DNA of 64,000 nucleotides from Panorpa germanica (Eukaryota; Arthropoda; Insecta; Mecoptera; Panorpidae). Below, one piece after another: positions 44,373-56,868 of this stretch. Position numbers and translations under genes: made by a program. The notes beneath the pieces are model-generated. The model had not been told where the DNA came from and searched no databases. It saw nothing but the letters and a program-made list of their open reading frames with translations. The stretch covers positions 7,750,001-7,814,000 of the forward strand of contig OY783208.1 in assembly GCA_963678705.1 (NCBI GenBank), given 5' to 3'. Positions within the stretch are counted from its first letter, which is position 1. The number at the start of each line of letters is the position of its first letter.

Positions 44373-46440
44373 TTAACAACAAATCAAATCACTGTCTCTA
44401 TTTGATTGAACTGTAATTGTTAACACACTCTGCTGAACCAGACCCAGTAACTAATGGCCGCTGCATTTTCTAGATCGTTTTAACATAACCATTAGTGCAA
44501 TGAATGCAGTTGAGTGATGCATTTTTACTTGCGGTTAAATTGATATCCTGTTTTAACCTGCGTATCCGTTAGTTGTATCCATTAGCCTAGTATCTTTCTT
44601 TAAAGTGTTTAATTTATGCCACTGAATGCAATAACTAATCGCCACCACATTTCCTTTGATTGAACTTAATTAATATTTCCATGCGATCCTTTTAGTCATC
44701 ACTTTCGTTGCCGATTTCCGTTTTAGATGCTAATTATCAACACCGGATGAATTTCGTCAATAGGCAATAGGGAACATGCACATTTTTTTTAATTGTTTAT
44801 TTTTCTTTATAACGCATATCACATAAAGAACTACTCTACTTTTCTTAGCTTTTCTAGCTTAAACGACTAGCTCTGTTTGAAACTCTTAGGAAAAATTTTC
44901 AGTTTCTAATGTTTTTAAAATTTGAAAGTGAATACCTTCGCTGAAGCAAAAAAAGAATTTCGGTTTTAGTCATTTAGTGATTAGCCCGGCTATTCAAGAA
45001 GAAAAATGGGGTAAATCTCGAAATGAGCTGAAAACTTTGGAATGTTAAAAGTTGGAATCTGAAGTAGAAGTTTTTAGCTTATTACCTGCCATTTCGAGGT
45101 TAAATCCTTATTTTACTGGTCCAGATGTCAATTCTGTTGGCAAGTGTTCTGGAAAGACTGATAAAACTAGGAAAACACAAAAAAAACTAATAATTAAATT
45201 TTAAATTTTTTATTAATTTATACGGTGTTCATATGAATCATTACACAACAATAGTTTTACATTTGGAAACTTAGCTATAATGTAAAGAGTACAATGATTT
45301 TATTAGGTAGCCTTAATTTAGATTTGAAACAACTTAAGAGATGCAGAGAACAGCGGATCAGAACTGTGAACGGTGAAAAACAAGACGAAATGAAAAAAAA
45401 TCAATGTTGAAAAGTGTTTCAATTAAGAGTTTTTTAAAGTCTTTAAAAAAATGCAATTCAACGTTCCTGTATCTCACAGTTTGGAAAATATTATTACACT
45501 CTTTCTCTGCAACTCTTCATATAGTTGTCACAAATCTAAACATCGCATCTTGATGGCGTTTGCTGAACCAAGGACTAGCAAATATTGAGCAAAACAGTCC
45601 TTAAAATCCAACTTACAGAACTTAAACGCACCCAATATTTCTTAAGGCTAAATACAATGATTATGATAACTATAATTAATGACGTTTCACATTTAGTATT
45701 ACTTAATTAGTATTTTATTAAAATTTCTGCTTTTATGTGTGGAACAACTAAACCTCAATTTCTGAAAGTGTTGCATTGAAAACAATGTTCTCAAGCAGGC
45801 CTTGACCTGTTATACTAAACTCAAAATATTAAATAGTAAACTGCAGTTACGTTTAAAAATATAAATTATGATCCTAGAACATAAAGCTAATTAGTTATTT
45901 CCAGATCTTCTCGTGGAACTTGTGGAAATTCCGCAATTGACTATGGTAAATTAAATAGAAGGCAGTATATGAATTGTAAAGGCTCAAAAATGCCAACATC
46001 GGATAAGCGAAAATAACTAAACTTTGTAGAAGTTGATATTGATGAGGAGGAAGAAATTGTAAAGAATATAAAGTAACGCTGCATTGGGTAAGGTTATTTA
46101 CTTATTTTTTCTTATGTTTATCTAATCATTTAATTTTACATTTTATTTAAGGAGGATGTAAGCATGCTCTCGCATTTCTTTGTTGGATACATCGGAAGAG
46201 CGAAGAACCATTCACTACAGATATTGCCTGTTACTGGCAAACGCCACGTCTCGCTTCTATGGGTGTCAAGCTTTAGGCCTGTCTCAGTATGGGACCGTAT
46301 TTAAGCGACGGCGAATTCGGACGTAAATCGACGGATTGGATGAGCTATAAAGCAAACCGCCTATGTGTGTAACAATACATGTTTATACTAATTTATTTAT
46401 CTATATTTTTGATACAGCATTCAGTTGTTGTTTTCGTCTT
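44373..46440. other. AT-rich intergenic DNA
   Basis: Upstream region of the LRR gene and beyond. 46160-46370 is GC-richer (CATCGGAAGAGCGAAGAACC, GACGGCGAATTCGGACG) and may be old transposon sequence, but no protein match was recognised. No other feature is supported. Confidence 0.4.
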
Positions 46441-46599
46441 AAATCTGGTGTGCCTGGATGTTATCATATTATGTTATTGGATACCGAGCAGATAACATAA
46501 TCAAACTGCATAATATAATAATGGATAGTGAAAGTCTTCCCATAAATTTTGATTCCACATCCAGCGGAACTCAACAAACCTCAGACACGAATCGATCAA

Positions 46600-46703
46600 G
46601 TACTACAGGTAAAAAACGTGCTGCTGGTAAAGCTTACGATGTTCGCGAAAAATTCAAGACTTTTTTGCCAACAATCCATTGTAATTATTTTTACCAAAAT
46701 TTT

Positions 46704-46741
<38 letters not shown>

Positions 46742-46820
46742 AAAATTTTGGTAAAAATAATTACAATGGATTGTTGGCAAAAAAGTCTTGAATTTTTCGC
46801 GAACATCGTAAGCTTTTTCA
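46600..46820. repeat. Small inverted repeat with (TA)n centre
   Basis: 46615-46705 (AAAGCTTACGATGTTCGCGA ... TACCAAAATTTTTAAAT) is mirrored at 46735-46817, separated by about 30 bp of (TA)n, with a second (TA)n tract at 46826-46895. The left arm overlaps a short frame beginning MDSESLPINFDSTSSG (46522), which might be the start of a BED/hAT-type protein; that identification is weak. Confidence 0.85.
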
Positions 46821-46821
46821 G

Positions 46822-46899
<78 letters not shown>

Positions 46900-47213
46900 T
46901 AGTATATAAAAGAGGGGACCTAACCCAAACTCAGATTTGATTGATTTGACACCTAAAATTTACCAAATTGTTATATATAACCAAATATTTTGAAAATATT
47001 AAATATTTATAAAAAATTGCAAAAATTGTTATATATAACCAAATATTTTAAAAATATTAAATATTTTTTAAAAATTACAATAATTAATAATATTTATCAA
47101 AATATTGACATATATTTAGACTTCTAGAGATTCTGCATTATAGTGCTCCAAAAGTGATAATATATCATGTTTTACCATATTCACAAAATACTGAATAATT
47201 TTTTTTCTATTAA

Positions 47214-48392
47214 ATGGATTATATAAGAAACCAATTTCAAACTCAAACTATGATCCAATTAAAACAATATTGTAGAGATAATAAAATTCGAGGAGTATCT
47301 CAGTTAAGAAAAGCACAATTAATTAATACAATAATGAGATATATTAATAATACTAGAACAGAAGAGTATATACCACCATTCCAAAATGTTGATATCCCAT
47401 TTACAATAGAAAAACCATATTTACCCCCATTTCAAAGTATCAAAGAGGATGATGAAGATATATTTCCCAAACCAACAGATTTTGAAAAGAATTTAGAAAG
47501 GAAGAGATTGATTAAAGAATTAGAATTAAAACCAAATAGAGCGTTTAATGGAATAATAAGTGATAAATATTTTATTTCAAAAAATAATGAAGATATTAAT
47601 ATACATTTTGAAGAAATTAGAAAACCATTAACGAATTATATAAAATTTCAAATTGAAAAATATAAATATATAAAGTTTAAACTTTCTACTTTTATTGAGT
47701 ATGTAGAATTAAATCAAGATGGAGAAGAAGTAAATACACATACAAATAAATTTAGTACTGACATTATAGAAATTTCAAGTTATGTAAAAGATATTCATAA
47801 ATTAATTAAAGTTATTGAAGATATAATTGACAATAAATTTGATCAAAGGACTGAAAAGAACTCTAAATATAGATTTAAACAGGTAAAATATTCTGTTTTA
47901 TATAGAGATAGATTTCAACCAATAAAAGGTGGATCATATATTGATTTACCACAATATATTAAAAATAAAAAATGTTGTATAAATGTAAAAAATATTAGAA
48001 CTAGACAATTTAAGTGTAAGGAGATGGAAGATAATAGATGTTTTGAGTATGCTTTAGAAAGTATACTAAATCCAGTAGATAGACATAATGATAGACCATC
48101 AAAATATAATATAACAAGATATGAGGAATTAGAAATGGAATATCCCCTTGCTTTATCTCAAGACATTATTGAAAAATATGAACAATTTTTAAATATTTCA
48201 ATTAATTTATATGAATTAATAAAAATGGGAAGAGAAGAAGAAGAACAAATAATATTAGGCTATAGAAGTAAGAATATTTCTAATTATAAAACACATGTTA
48301 ATTTATTAGTCCTTAGTGAATTGATTAATGATGATGGTGATTTAACTTATCATTTTGTTGGTATAAAAAATTTAAGTAGTTTAATAAAAGGT
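47214..48392 (+). pseudogene. Outer Polinton DNA polymerase B, N-terminal part, split by insertion
   Basis: ATG at 47214 opens a SAP-like helix region (TMIQLKQYCRDNKIRGVSQL), followed by the N-terminal region of Polinton protein-primed polymerases (YRDRFQPIKGGSYIDLPQY, then NRCFEYALESIL and HFVGIKNLSSLIKG). At 48392, a codon boundary, the terminal repeat of another Polinton begins. The continuation is at 63647. Family members replicate the element by protein priming. This polymerase is clearly different in sequence from the inner one. Confidence 0.8.
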
Positions 48393-49340
48393 AGTAGATG
48401 AGTAGGGCTGGTTCTAGGACAGTTTAGAAGTTGAGTTGGAAATTATTGGTGGTGGGGATGCATTTAGGTCACGATATGCAGAGGGGGCGTGGCTAGACTT
48501 GGAAGAATGTAAAAGGGGGTAAGGGTGAGGTAAGGAGTGAGGGGTAAGTGGATAAGCTGTGTTGTGATTGGTTTAGAAGATGATGACATCATTACAGCTT
48601 TTATCTGTTGGTACAGTCTCTTTGATATCCGATATGAGTGAGAAAGCAATAGTGGTAAAGAGTGAGATACCGATATTAATTCTTATGTTTGATTTGTTAT
48701 TGGTTATAAGATTATGACGTTGTAGTAGTTATATGACGTTATATTACACATGGTGGGGTATAATATGAAAAGTTATAGTATAATTTGTGATATATATTCT
48801 TAAGGATTGTTAAACATAGATTATAACAATAACTATTACAATAACAGTGTTAAATTATTTATAACAGTGTATTTATAGCGCATTCCTTCGAAATTTGCAA
48901 ACAGCACATAGACACAAGCGCATTCCTTCGAATGTAACTTGAAGCACACGTGTTAGCCGACGTCAGCACATGTTCTCATGAGAACTTTGTATATAAATTA
49001 TTCTTATGGGAACGTGTTGAATACAAGCGAATATTTTCCAAACGTAGACAAATTTTTTTGTATATAAATTATTCTTATGCAATAGTGAAGTTATTGAAAT
49101 ATTAGACTCGGACGATGAAACTGTACAAGTGTTAGACTCTGATGACGAAATTGTAAAAGTATAACATAGTGAATAATGCATATTTTTTATGTAAAACTCT
49201 ATAAATAAATGAACTTTTAAAAACAATTGTGATTTATATTTTGATTTTGAAACTTAAATATATAATTTAAAATGGATAACGGTTGTAAGATTATTAAGCA
49301 TATGAGAACAATTATTGAACATTTGAATAGTTCAAATTAT
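48393..49340 (+). repeat. Inner Polinton left terminal inverted repeat
   Basis: 48393-49052 matches the inverse of 62984-63646 almost base for base. After a repeated TTGTATATAAATTATTCTTATG the homology resumes at 49081-49340 with the end of the acidic-repeat gene and the polB start seen at 62330-62560. About 420 bp present on the right (62561-62983) are absent here. The open frames on both strands inside the repeat are chance. Confidence 0.9.
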
Positions 49341-52300
49341 TCAAGTATTCAGTGGAAAAGTGGTCTGATTATAATAAAATAAATATAAAGTTGTTAAATA
49401 AGTTATTAAAAAATAATAAAAATACCTATTCAATTGGATATAAGCGAAGCATTGAAAGCAATATAAGTGTCTTAAAATATTTTCAAACATTGTTAGAAAA
49501 TAAACAAAAAGTTGGAGGAGGAACTATAAATAGTTTAAAACGTAGTAATCGAATTAAATGGCAGGAAATAAATTCATCATTTAAAGGACGTGTTAGAACA
49601 GGAGTGTTAATTAATTTAAGTCACATTGATCCATTACAATTTTTGAACGATGCATTTTATATGTTTGCATCTAGAATTAAAAATGCTTTAAAAAAATATA
49701 GTGCTTTAAAAGTTAACGTAATATTTTGTGGTGAATTTGTTTTACCATCAGCTAAAGAAGAAGAACATATATTTGAATACAAATATTTTAATACTAAAAA
49801 TAATGAAATTTTTGTATCAACAGATTTAAAACATTGGTATAAGGAAAATGTTATTGATGTTGTATTAAAAGATTTAGAAACTTTTCAAGAAAATCAAAGT
49901 GGATGGGCTCTATATAAAATAGTGAATATGATAGTAAATATAAATCAATTTGTTCCATTTTATTGTTCATCATTCATTGACTTACCAGTTGAAATAAAAC
50001 GAAAAAAGGCTGTAATAAATGTTCAGAATAAGGATGATAAATGTTTTGTATGGGCAGTATTATCAGCGCTTTATCCATCAAAAATTCATGGCGAGAGAGT
50101 ATCATCTTATAAGAAATATGTAAATTGTCTTAATTTAAATGGTATTAAATTTCCAATGACGTTATCACAAGTTTCAAAATTTGAAAAACTAAATAATATA
50201 ACAATAAATGTGTATATTTTAAAAAAGAACAAGAAAACTTTTGTAACTATTCCTGTATATGTAAGTAAAATATATGAAAGTAAACATATACATTTATTAA
50301 TGATTCAAAGTGATTATGAAGTAGAAGATGAAGAAGAAGAAGAAGAAGAAGAGGATGAAGAAGATGTTGTTGAAAGTAATAATGAGGAATGTGACAATAA
50401 AATAAAATTTCATTTTTGTTGGATAAAGAATTTATCAAGACTTGTTAGTAATCAACTTTCAAAAACAAATTGTAAGAAATTTATATGTGATCGATGTTTA
50501 CATTTCTTTAGATATGAGTACAAGTTTAAGGAACATTTACAAGACTGTGTTGGATTAGGACTGAGACCAGTTAAACCGATAATGCCAGATGAAAATTCTA
50601 ATATACTTGAGTTTAAAAACTTTAAGAGAAAAATTAGAAATGCATGTGTTATTTATGCAGACTTTGAAAGTATATTGGATAGTAATGTGACAAATATTGA
50701 AACCAAGGGGGTATATCAAACACATATTGCACATAGCGTTGGATATTATGTAAAATATTCATATGATGACTCTAAATCTTATTATAATAGTTATCGTGGT
50801 GAAGATTGCGTTCAGTGGTTTGTAAATGAATTAAAAGAGATTGCTTATAATGTTGAGGATATAATAAAAAATGTATTACCAATGAAAACATTGACGGCTC
50901 AACAAAAGATTGAATATTTAAATGCAATAAATTGTCATATATGTGAAAAACCGTTGCAACAAGACCGTGTTCGAGATCATTGTCATTTAACAGGAAATTA
51001 TAGAGGACCAGCTCATAATGAATGTAATTTAAATTATAATGAAAGTTATGTGATTCCAATAATTTTTCACAATTTATCATCTTATGATGCACATTTTATA
51101 ATAATTGATTTAGCTACCGGAATAAGTGGAAGAACCTCTGTGCTACCAATTAATAAAGAAAAATATATTTCATTTACGAAATATGTGTATGGAACTAATA
51201 TTTCATTAAGATTTATTGATTCATATCGATTTATGGCTAGTTCTTTAAGTAATTTAGCATCTTATTTACCAAATAATAAACTAAAAAATTTAAAATCAGA
51301 ATTTAACAATTTAAGCAATGAAGAATTTACTTTGTTAAGTAAAAAAGGTGTATTTCCTTATGATTATATAAATTCCTGGGAAAAGTTAAATGAGACAGCT
51401 TTACCACCTCAGGATAATTTTTTTAATTTATTAAATGATAGTAACTTATCTGATGTAGATTACAAACATGCACAAGATGTATGGAATACATTTCATATTA
51501 AAACACTTGGTGAATATTCAGATTTGTACTTAAAAACCGGTGTGTTATTACTTTGCGACATATTTGAAAATTTTCGAGATAATTGTTTAGACACGTATAA
51601 ATTAGATCCAGTGCATTATGTTTCTGCCCCATGCTTAGCATGGGATTCTATGTTAAAAATTACAAAAATTAAACTTGAATTGTTTACTGATATAAATATG
51701 TGGCTATTTATAGAGAAGGGTATCAGAGGTGGTATAAGTCAATGTTCAAACAGATATGCAGAGGCCAATAACAAATACATGAATGAAAAGTATAAACCTG
51801 AATTACCTTCTAAATATCTAATGTATTTCGATGTTAATAACTTATACGGTCATGCAATGTCTCAATTCCTACCTTATGGAAATTTTAAATGGTTAAACAA
51901 CCAGGAAATATTGGAAATAAGTAATATTATATGCAATTTGTCAGAAACTAGCAATACTGGTTACATTTTAGAAGTAGATTTAACTTAACCTCAAAGTTTA
52001 CATAATCTCCATAAAGATTTACCGCTTTGTCCTGAGCATTGTATTGCACCAGGAAGTAAACATAAAAAACTTTTAACTATTTTATATGATAAGGAGAAAT
52101 ATATAATTCATTATAGTAATTTAAAGCAATGTATACATTTAGGAATGCAAGTATTAAAAATACATCGAGTTTTAAAATTTAGTCAATCACCGTGGTTAAA
52201 AAACTATATCGATTTAAATACAGAAAAAAGAAAAATGGCTACCAATGATTTTGAAAAAAACTTGTATAAATTAATGAATAATAGTGTATTTGGTAAGACA

Positions 52301-53074
52301 ATGGAAAATGTTAGAAAACATCGTGATATAAAATTAAAAACAAAATGGGGTGGTCGTTATGGAGTAAAAAGTTTAATAGCACGACCTAATTTTCATAGCC
52401 GAACAATTTTTAATAAAAATGTTGTAGCTATTGAACTTTTAAAACCTAATATTACATTTAATAAACCTATATATGTTGGCTTTTCAATATTAGATTTATC
52501 TAAAACAGTAATGTATGATTTTCATTATAATTATATGCAAAAAGAATTTTTTAATAATAATTTAAAGTTATTATATATTGATACTGACTCGTTAATATAT
52601 GAAATTATCACATCAGATATTTATGAAACTATAAAACGCGATATAAGTAAGTTTGATACAAGTGATTATAAAGAAAACAATCAATATAATATTCCCCGTG
52701 TAAATAAAAAGGTATTAGGTTTAATGAAGGATGAAAATAACGGTAAAATTATGACTCACTTTATAGGACTAAGATCAAAAATGTATACAATAAAAGTTAA
52801 TAATAATGATATTATAAAAAAAATAAAAGGAGTAAAGACAAGTGTAGTAAAAAACCATATTTCTTTTGAAGATTTTGAAAATTGTTTAAGAACTTTAAAT
52901 GAAAAAAAATGTACTCAAAGAGGAATAGTTTCAAAATTGCATAATGTGTACTCTATTAAGCAAACAAAAATTGCTTTAAGTCCTTTTGATGATAAACGGT
53001 GTATTATAAAAAATAGTACTGATACTTTGCCTTGGGGTTTTGATAGTTTTTGTGAGAGCGATTTATTGTTATAA
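49272..53074 (+). pseudogene. Inner Polinton protein-primed DNA polymerase B
   Basis: ATG at 49272 (MDNGCKIIKHMRTIIEHLNS) must shift frame near 49350 to join the main frame. That frame has a YVSKIY... acidic linker, a C2H2 finger (CDRCLHFFRYEYKFKEHLQDC), exonuclease Asp/Glu in VIYADFESIL, a CHICEKPLQQDRVRDHCH finger, motif A YFDVNNLYGHAMSQ, motif [12 protein letters not shown] and motif [15 protein letters not shown] at 51986-51988 between motifs A and B breaks it. Size (about 1260 codons) fits the family. It faces the integrase gene tail to tail. Confidence 0.85.
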
Positions 53075-53312
53075 GTATATTTTTAATGTAAAAATAAATA
53101 CATATTTATAATAACCAATAGTTTTATTTATTTAAAATGTTATACAATATTTTTAGCATCTATCCAACTGTTATGATAGTTTTAGTGAGAGCGATTTATT
53201 GTTATAAGTATATTTTTAATGTAAAAATAAATACATATTTATAATAACCAATAGTTTTATTTATATAAAATGTTATACAATATTTTTAGCATCTATCCAA
53301 CTGTTATGAGAT
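53054..53312. repeat. 133-bp tandem duplication at the polB-integrase junction
   Basis: GAGAGCGATTTATTGTTATA recurs at 53054 and 53187, a 133-bp step. Each unit holds the last codons of polB, the spacer and the last codons of integrase (minus strand). So each convergent gene end exists twice. Confidence 0.9.
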
Positions 53313-54202
53313 TTATCTAAACCTAACCACTTTACAAAAACTCTTTTTCCTTTTTTCTGTAAAACTTTCTCAACTAGATATATATCTGGATATTTTGTTT
53401 TTTGTAGTTCTTGTTCGTAAAACGCGCCTGCAATTGATTGGCCAAGAGAATCATTAAGTAAATATGTGACTGGATTAGTTAGTTGTACTTTTGATATAGT
53501 AAATATTTCGGTACTCCAGTTAGGAGTATACCCTTTTGCAAATAATGATTTGGTTTTGCTTAAACGAACATAATCTCCAACTTTATATCGACTTAAACCG
53601 ACCCTTTTTATTCTATTGTATACATTTCCTAATAATTTTTTTTCATTTTTTATTGATACTTGAGATGGCTTCATATTAATTGTTGAATGATGAGAATTAT
53701 TATATTTCTTAACAAGTGCATCAATGTTTTTAATCCAATTATAGTTGCCTTTTATACTAAAATCTTTCCACATGGCATTTTTTAGAGTTCTATTAAATCT
53801 TTCAACAATCGATGCTTTCATATTACTAAATGTACTATAATGGTTTATATCATACGAATCTATAACTTTTTTAAATTCAGTGTTATAAAATTCCTTTCCG
53901 TTATCTGTTTGTAAGTTTTTCGGAACCTTATTCTTATTTTTTAATAAAATATTTTCAAATGCAACAGTAACGTCTTTTGCAGATTTTGATTTTACTGGAA
54001 CTGCCCATGCATATTTAGAAAGTATATCAATTACTGTGAGTAAATACTTGTAACCTTTGTTTTCTTTTGCATACGGAATCATTTCTACTAAATCAGCTTG
54101 CCAAGAATCATTTAGACCTTTTATGATTACATGTCTACGCTTATAGTTTTTAAGTGCAGGTTTATGTAACTCATTAATTATACCTATTTTTGTTTTGCTC
54201 AT
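53273..54202 (-). CDS. Polinton integrase with C-terminal chromodomain
   Basis: 309 codons, no lesion. The retroviral-type catalytic triad is visible: WQADLVEM (Asp37), LQTDNGKEF (Asp100), ASIVERFN (Glu134). An SH3-like stretch (YKVGDYVRLSK) precedes a chromodomain-like end (YLVEKVLQKKGKRVFVKWLG). The usual N-terminal HHCC finger is not evident. Integrase joins element ends to target DNA; the chromodomain may steer target choice. This is one of the few undamaged genes of the element, though its 3' end is duplicated nearby. Confidence 0.9.
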   Translation of the reverse strand: MSKTKIGIINELHKPALKNYKRRHVIIKGLNDSWQADLVEMIPYAKENKGYKYLLTVIDILSKYAWAVPVKSKSAKDVTVAFENILLKNKNKVPKNLQTDNGKEFYNTEFKKVIDSYDINHYSTFSNMKASIVERFNRTLKNAMWKDFSIKGNYNWIKNIDALVKKYNNSHHSTINMKPSQVSIKNEKKLLGNVYNRIKRVGLSRYKVGDYVRLSKTKSLFAKGYTPNWSTEIFTISKVQLTNPVTYLLNDSLGQSIAGAFYEQELQKTKYPDIYLVEKVLQKKGKRVFVKWLGLDKSHNSWIDAKNIV

Positions 54203-54224
54203 ACTTATTATTACACAAAATTTA

Positions 54225-54443
54225 TCAAGAACTAATATCTAAACTATGTTTTGTTTTTAATTCTGTAATTAATGTTGCAATTTTTTTATTTACTTCAATA
54301 AAGTTATTAATATAAGCATCATGAATATCTTTCTCTACAGCTTTTAAACGTCTATCTATAATAATTAAATCATTTTTTGATACTGTTTCGTGCCGAGTAA
54401 TTTTTTTCTTATGTATATGTACTCCAAATTTGTTAATAGTCAT
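54225..54443 (-). CDS. Small coiled-coil protein, 72 codons, unknown
   Basis: Reads MTINKFGVHIHKKKI, then KNDLIIIDRRLKAVEKDIHD and a helical Lys/Glu-rich end. It lies 22 bp upstream of the integrase start on the same strand and just after the structural-type gene, so co-transcription is plausible. Not recognised; it could be a Polinton-specific small protein. Confidence 0.5.
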   Translation of the reverse strand: MTINKFGVHIHKKKITRHETVSKNDLIIIDRRLKAVEKDIHDAYINNFIEVNKKIATLITELKTKHSLDISS

Positions 54444-54499
54444 GTTACTTACATGAGTAGTTATAAAATAATGAAAAAGAAGGGAATGTGTTTAAGTAT

Positions 54500-55815
54500 T
54501 TATATAATAATATTAGCTTCTTTTAATTCTTCAACTATTGAAATAATTTCATTGTCATGTGATGTATTGCCCGCCATTTTTGAACTAATAAGTAGTTGTA
54601 ATCTTTCAACTAATTCATTTGGTCATCCCAGTAAATGAAATCCTTTTGATTATTGTTTAAAGTCATAAAGTTTGGTATTAAATTGCCACCTCCTAAACGT
54701 TTATTATTTTGTAAACCAACTGAAGTCATAAAGTTTGGTATTAAATTGCCACCTCCTAAACGTTTATTATTTTGTAAACCAACTGATGACTTACGCTGCA
54801 AAAGTCTTGATCGAACGTTTTGTAATCTTTCTGAAGAATATGGTGTTGAAGACGCTGTGGCACTTAATTTTGTTTGAGGAGGAAATAATAGCGATATAAT
54901 TTTTTTATATTTTATACCTTTGTTAGATTTAATTTTACCATTAGGTGAATATAATGTTCTATGTGCATTTGTATCAGTTAAAATTGTTTTATAATCCTCT
55001 AAATCTTCCTCACTATAAATATTTGCGCTTGGATCTATTTTAAAAAGCAATTCATATAATCCGGGGGATGACTTATATTTTTTATTTCCTATTATAATAC
55101 CCTCTTTATCAAACGTAACCAGTGTTTTTCCTAATATTAAATTACCATCTTCTAAATTTATACCAAATGTATGATCAAATATACTTGGATCACCTTCTCG
55201 TCTATTAAAATCAATTAAATATTGAAAGGCGTATTTATCAACTTGTTTTTTATAATTTTCTTCAACTTCAGACAGTTTTATAGATGTCTTAAATAAGTTT
55301 GGATCATGTACTCTACTATATTCTAAGGGTTCATTTGATTCAAAAACTTCATCATCTAACTGACTAAGTTCCATTGTTGGTTCTTTAGCTAATGTTAAAT
55401 CATTTTGCTGTTCTGGTATAAATGTAGTGTCTAGTGGTTCTTTTAACATGTTATTTAACTTAGATTTAATTGTTTTAACCTTGAAATCATACGGTTTTGT
55501 ATCAATATCTTGTTTGATTGGTTGCGCTAATTTAATATTGGAAGTACTTTTATTAGCTAGTATATTTAGTGGTGTAGTTATTGGTTCAAGCTGTTTGTCA
55601 AAGTACCTTTGTGCCTCAGATTTTCCTAGTTTTAATGCGAGATACTTTTGTCTTATAGAATCGCTTGATTTAATAATATCGCATGTTAATTTTTTATCTT
55701 CATCATTAGTAGTATTGCTTATTATTTTACGTTTACTATTCCTTTTTTTAAATCTGGTAGGAGGAGTCTTTATTTTAACCACAGTATTTTTTGCACGCTT
55801 CTTTGATTTAAACAT
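54500..55815 (-). pseudogene. Conserved Polinton protein (PW-like?), frameshifted
   Basis: Starts MFKSKKRAKNTVVKIKTPP. The N-terminal half is Lys-rich and disordered; the core reads DPSIFDHTFGINLEDGNLIL, YKSSPGLYELLFKIDP, DLEDYKTILTDTNAHRTLYS and IKYKKIISLLF, a pattern I associate with a conserved insect Polinton protein of unclear function (the PW label is tentative). A 66-bp tandem repeat gives SVGLQNNKRLGGGNLIPNFM twice. The frame stops at 54610, but a one-base loss in CCC near 54625 explains it: YWDD, then PNELVERLQLLISSKMAGNT and NEIISIVEELKEANI, to a stop at 54500. Confidence 0.7.
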
Positions 55816-55844
55816 GGTTACATGTAAACTTTATGCAACTTGAA

Positions 55845-56078
55845 CGTAAATTCAACGTAATGGGAACGTAAATTCAACGTAATGGGAACGTAAATTCAAC
55901 GTAATGGGAACGTAAATTCAACGTAATGGGAACGTAATCAATGTAATTTGAACGTAAATTCAACGTAAATAAACGTAATGGGAATGTAATCACTGTAATT
56001 TGAACGTAAATTCAACGTAATGGGAACGTAATTAATGTAATTTGAACGTAATTAATGTAATTTGAACGTAATCAATGT
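55845..56078. repeat. AACGTAA minisatellite between Polinton genes
   Basis: At least four near-perfect 22-bp units (GGGAACGTAAATTCAACGTAAT type), then degenerate AACGTAATCAATGTAATTTG units. It lies between the start of the gene at 55815 and the end of the ATPase gene at 56146, i.e. in the 5' region of the former. Nothing else occupies this stretch. Confidence 0.9.
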
Positions 56079-56145
56079 TTATTAAGATAATAAATGCATG
56101 TTATTATGAAGATGGTTACCTCAACACTGATTATTATTGTAAAGG

Positions 56146-56847
56146 TTACTTGGTTATATCTAAAAACATATCAAATCCTTTTCTGTATCGCCCTTTATTT
56201 AAGTCACTATTTTTATCTATTACCATAAAGGAATATTTATTTGAATCCCAACATAAATTACAAACTTGTTTAAACTCTAGAAAACTTGGAAAGTCAAAGT
56301 TAACATGATCATCATATATATGCTTTAAATTTAAGTCATCTTGCTTGAATAATATAATAAAATTAGTATTATCCCGTATTAATTGCTTTGGAATTTTGCT
56401 GTAAGTCTGACATAAATAGAAAGAGTCTATCAAATTATGACGGCCCATGCTAAAAAAATTTCGAATATTATTTTGTTTATCGCAAGCAACATCATCAAAT
56501 ATGAATATAGAATTTGGGCTAGCATCTTCAGGTCTAATAATCTCTTCATTGTCAGTGTATGTATAGTATCCCATACCATTAATATTCTTCATAATTTGTT
56601 GTAATATTTTATATTTTGGTTGATATAAAGATTTTGAATAAATGTATATATTTTTAAATCGCAACCCATTTGGATGTTCAATTAGATTAAACATAACATT
56701 AGTTTTTCCACAGTTTGAAGGTCCACAAATAATGCATCTAATGTCGTTTAGTAAAAGTAATCCATGTTTTGAATTATTAGTGTAATTATTACTTTGATTA
56801 TCTACATTCTTTACAGAAAGAGTTTGTTTTTGCTTTACAAACTTCAT
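56146..56847 (-). CDS. Packaging ATPase (FtsK/HerA-A32 type)
   Basis: 233 codons, intact. Walker A is GPSNCGKTN (residues 42-50), Walker B is SIFIFDDVACD, and FYLCQTYSKIPKQLIRDN supplies the sensor/arginine-finger region. This family drives genome packaging into capsids of Polintons and related dsDNA viruses. Upstream lies a 105-bp tandem duplication separating it from the divergent PLA2/pVI-like gene. Confidence 0.9.
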   Translation of the reverse strand: MKFVKQKQTLSVKNVDNQSNNYTNNSKHGLLLLNDIRCIICGPSNCGKTNVMFNLIEHPNGLRFKNIYIYSKSLYQPKYKILQQIMKNINGMGYYTYTDNEEIIRPEDASPNSIFIFDDVACDKQNNIRNFFSMGRHNLIDSFYLCQTYSKIPKQLIRDNTNFIILFKQDDLNLKHIYDDHVNFDFPSFLEFKQVCNLCWDSNKYSFMVIDKNSDLNKGRYRKGFDMFLDITK

Positions 56848-56868
56848 TGTTTAACCAGGCATGTGTTA

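Noticed and set aside
48464..48649. Frame MLSHSYRISKRLYQQIKAVM, present in both terminal repeats
   Set aside because: It repeats only because the terminal repeats do; there is no codon bias or known domain, and several other frames there are equally long.
54653..55843. Plus-strand frames opposite the PW-like gene
   Set aside because: They are shadows of the minus-strand gene; their repeated peptide comes from the 66-bp duplication.
55845..56078. CRISPR-like array
   Set aside because: Units are contiguous and degenerate with no unique spacers, in an insect transposon.
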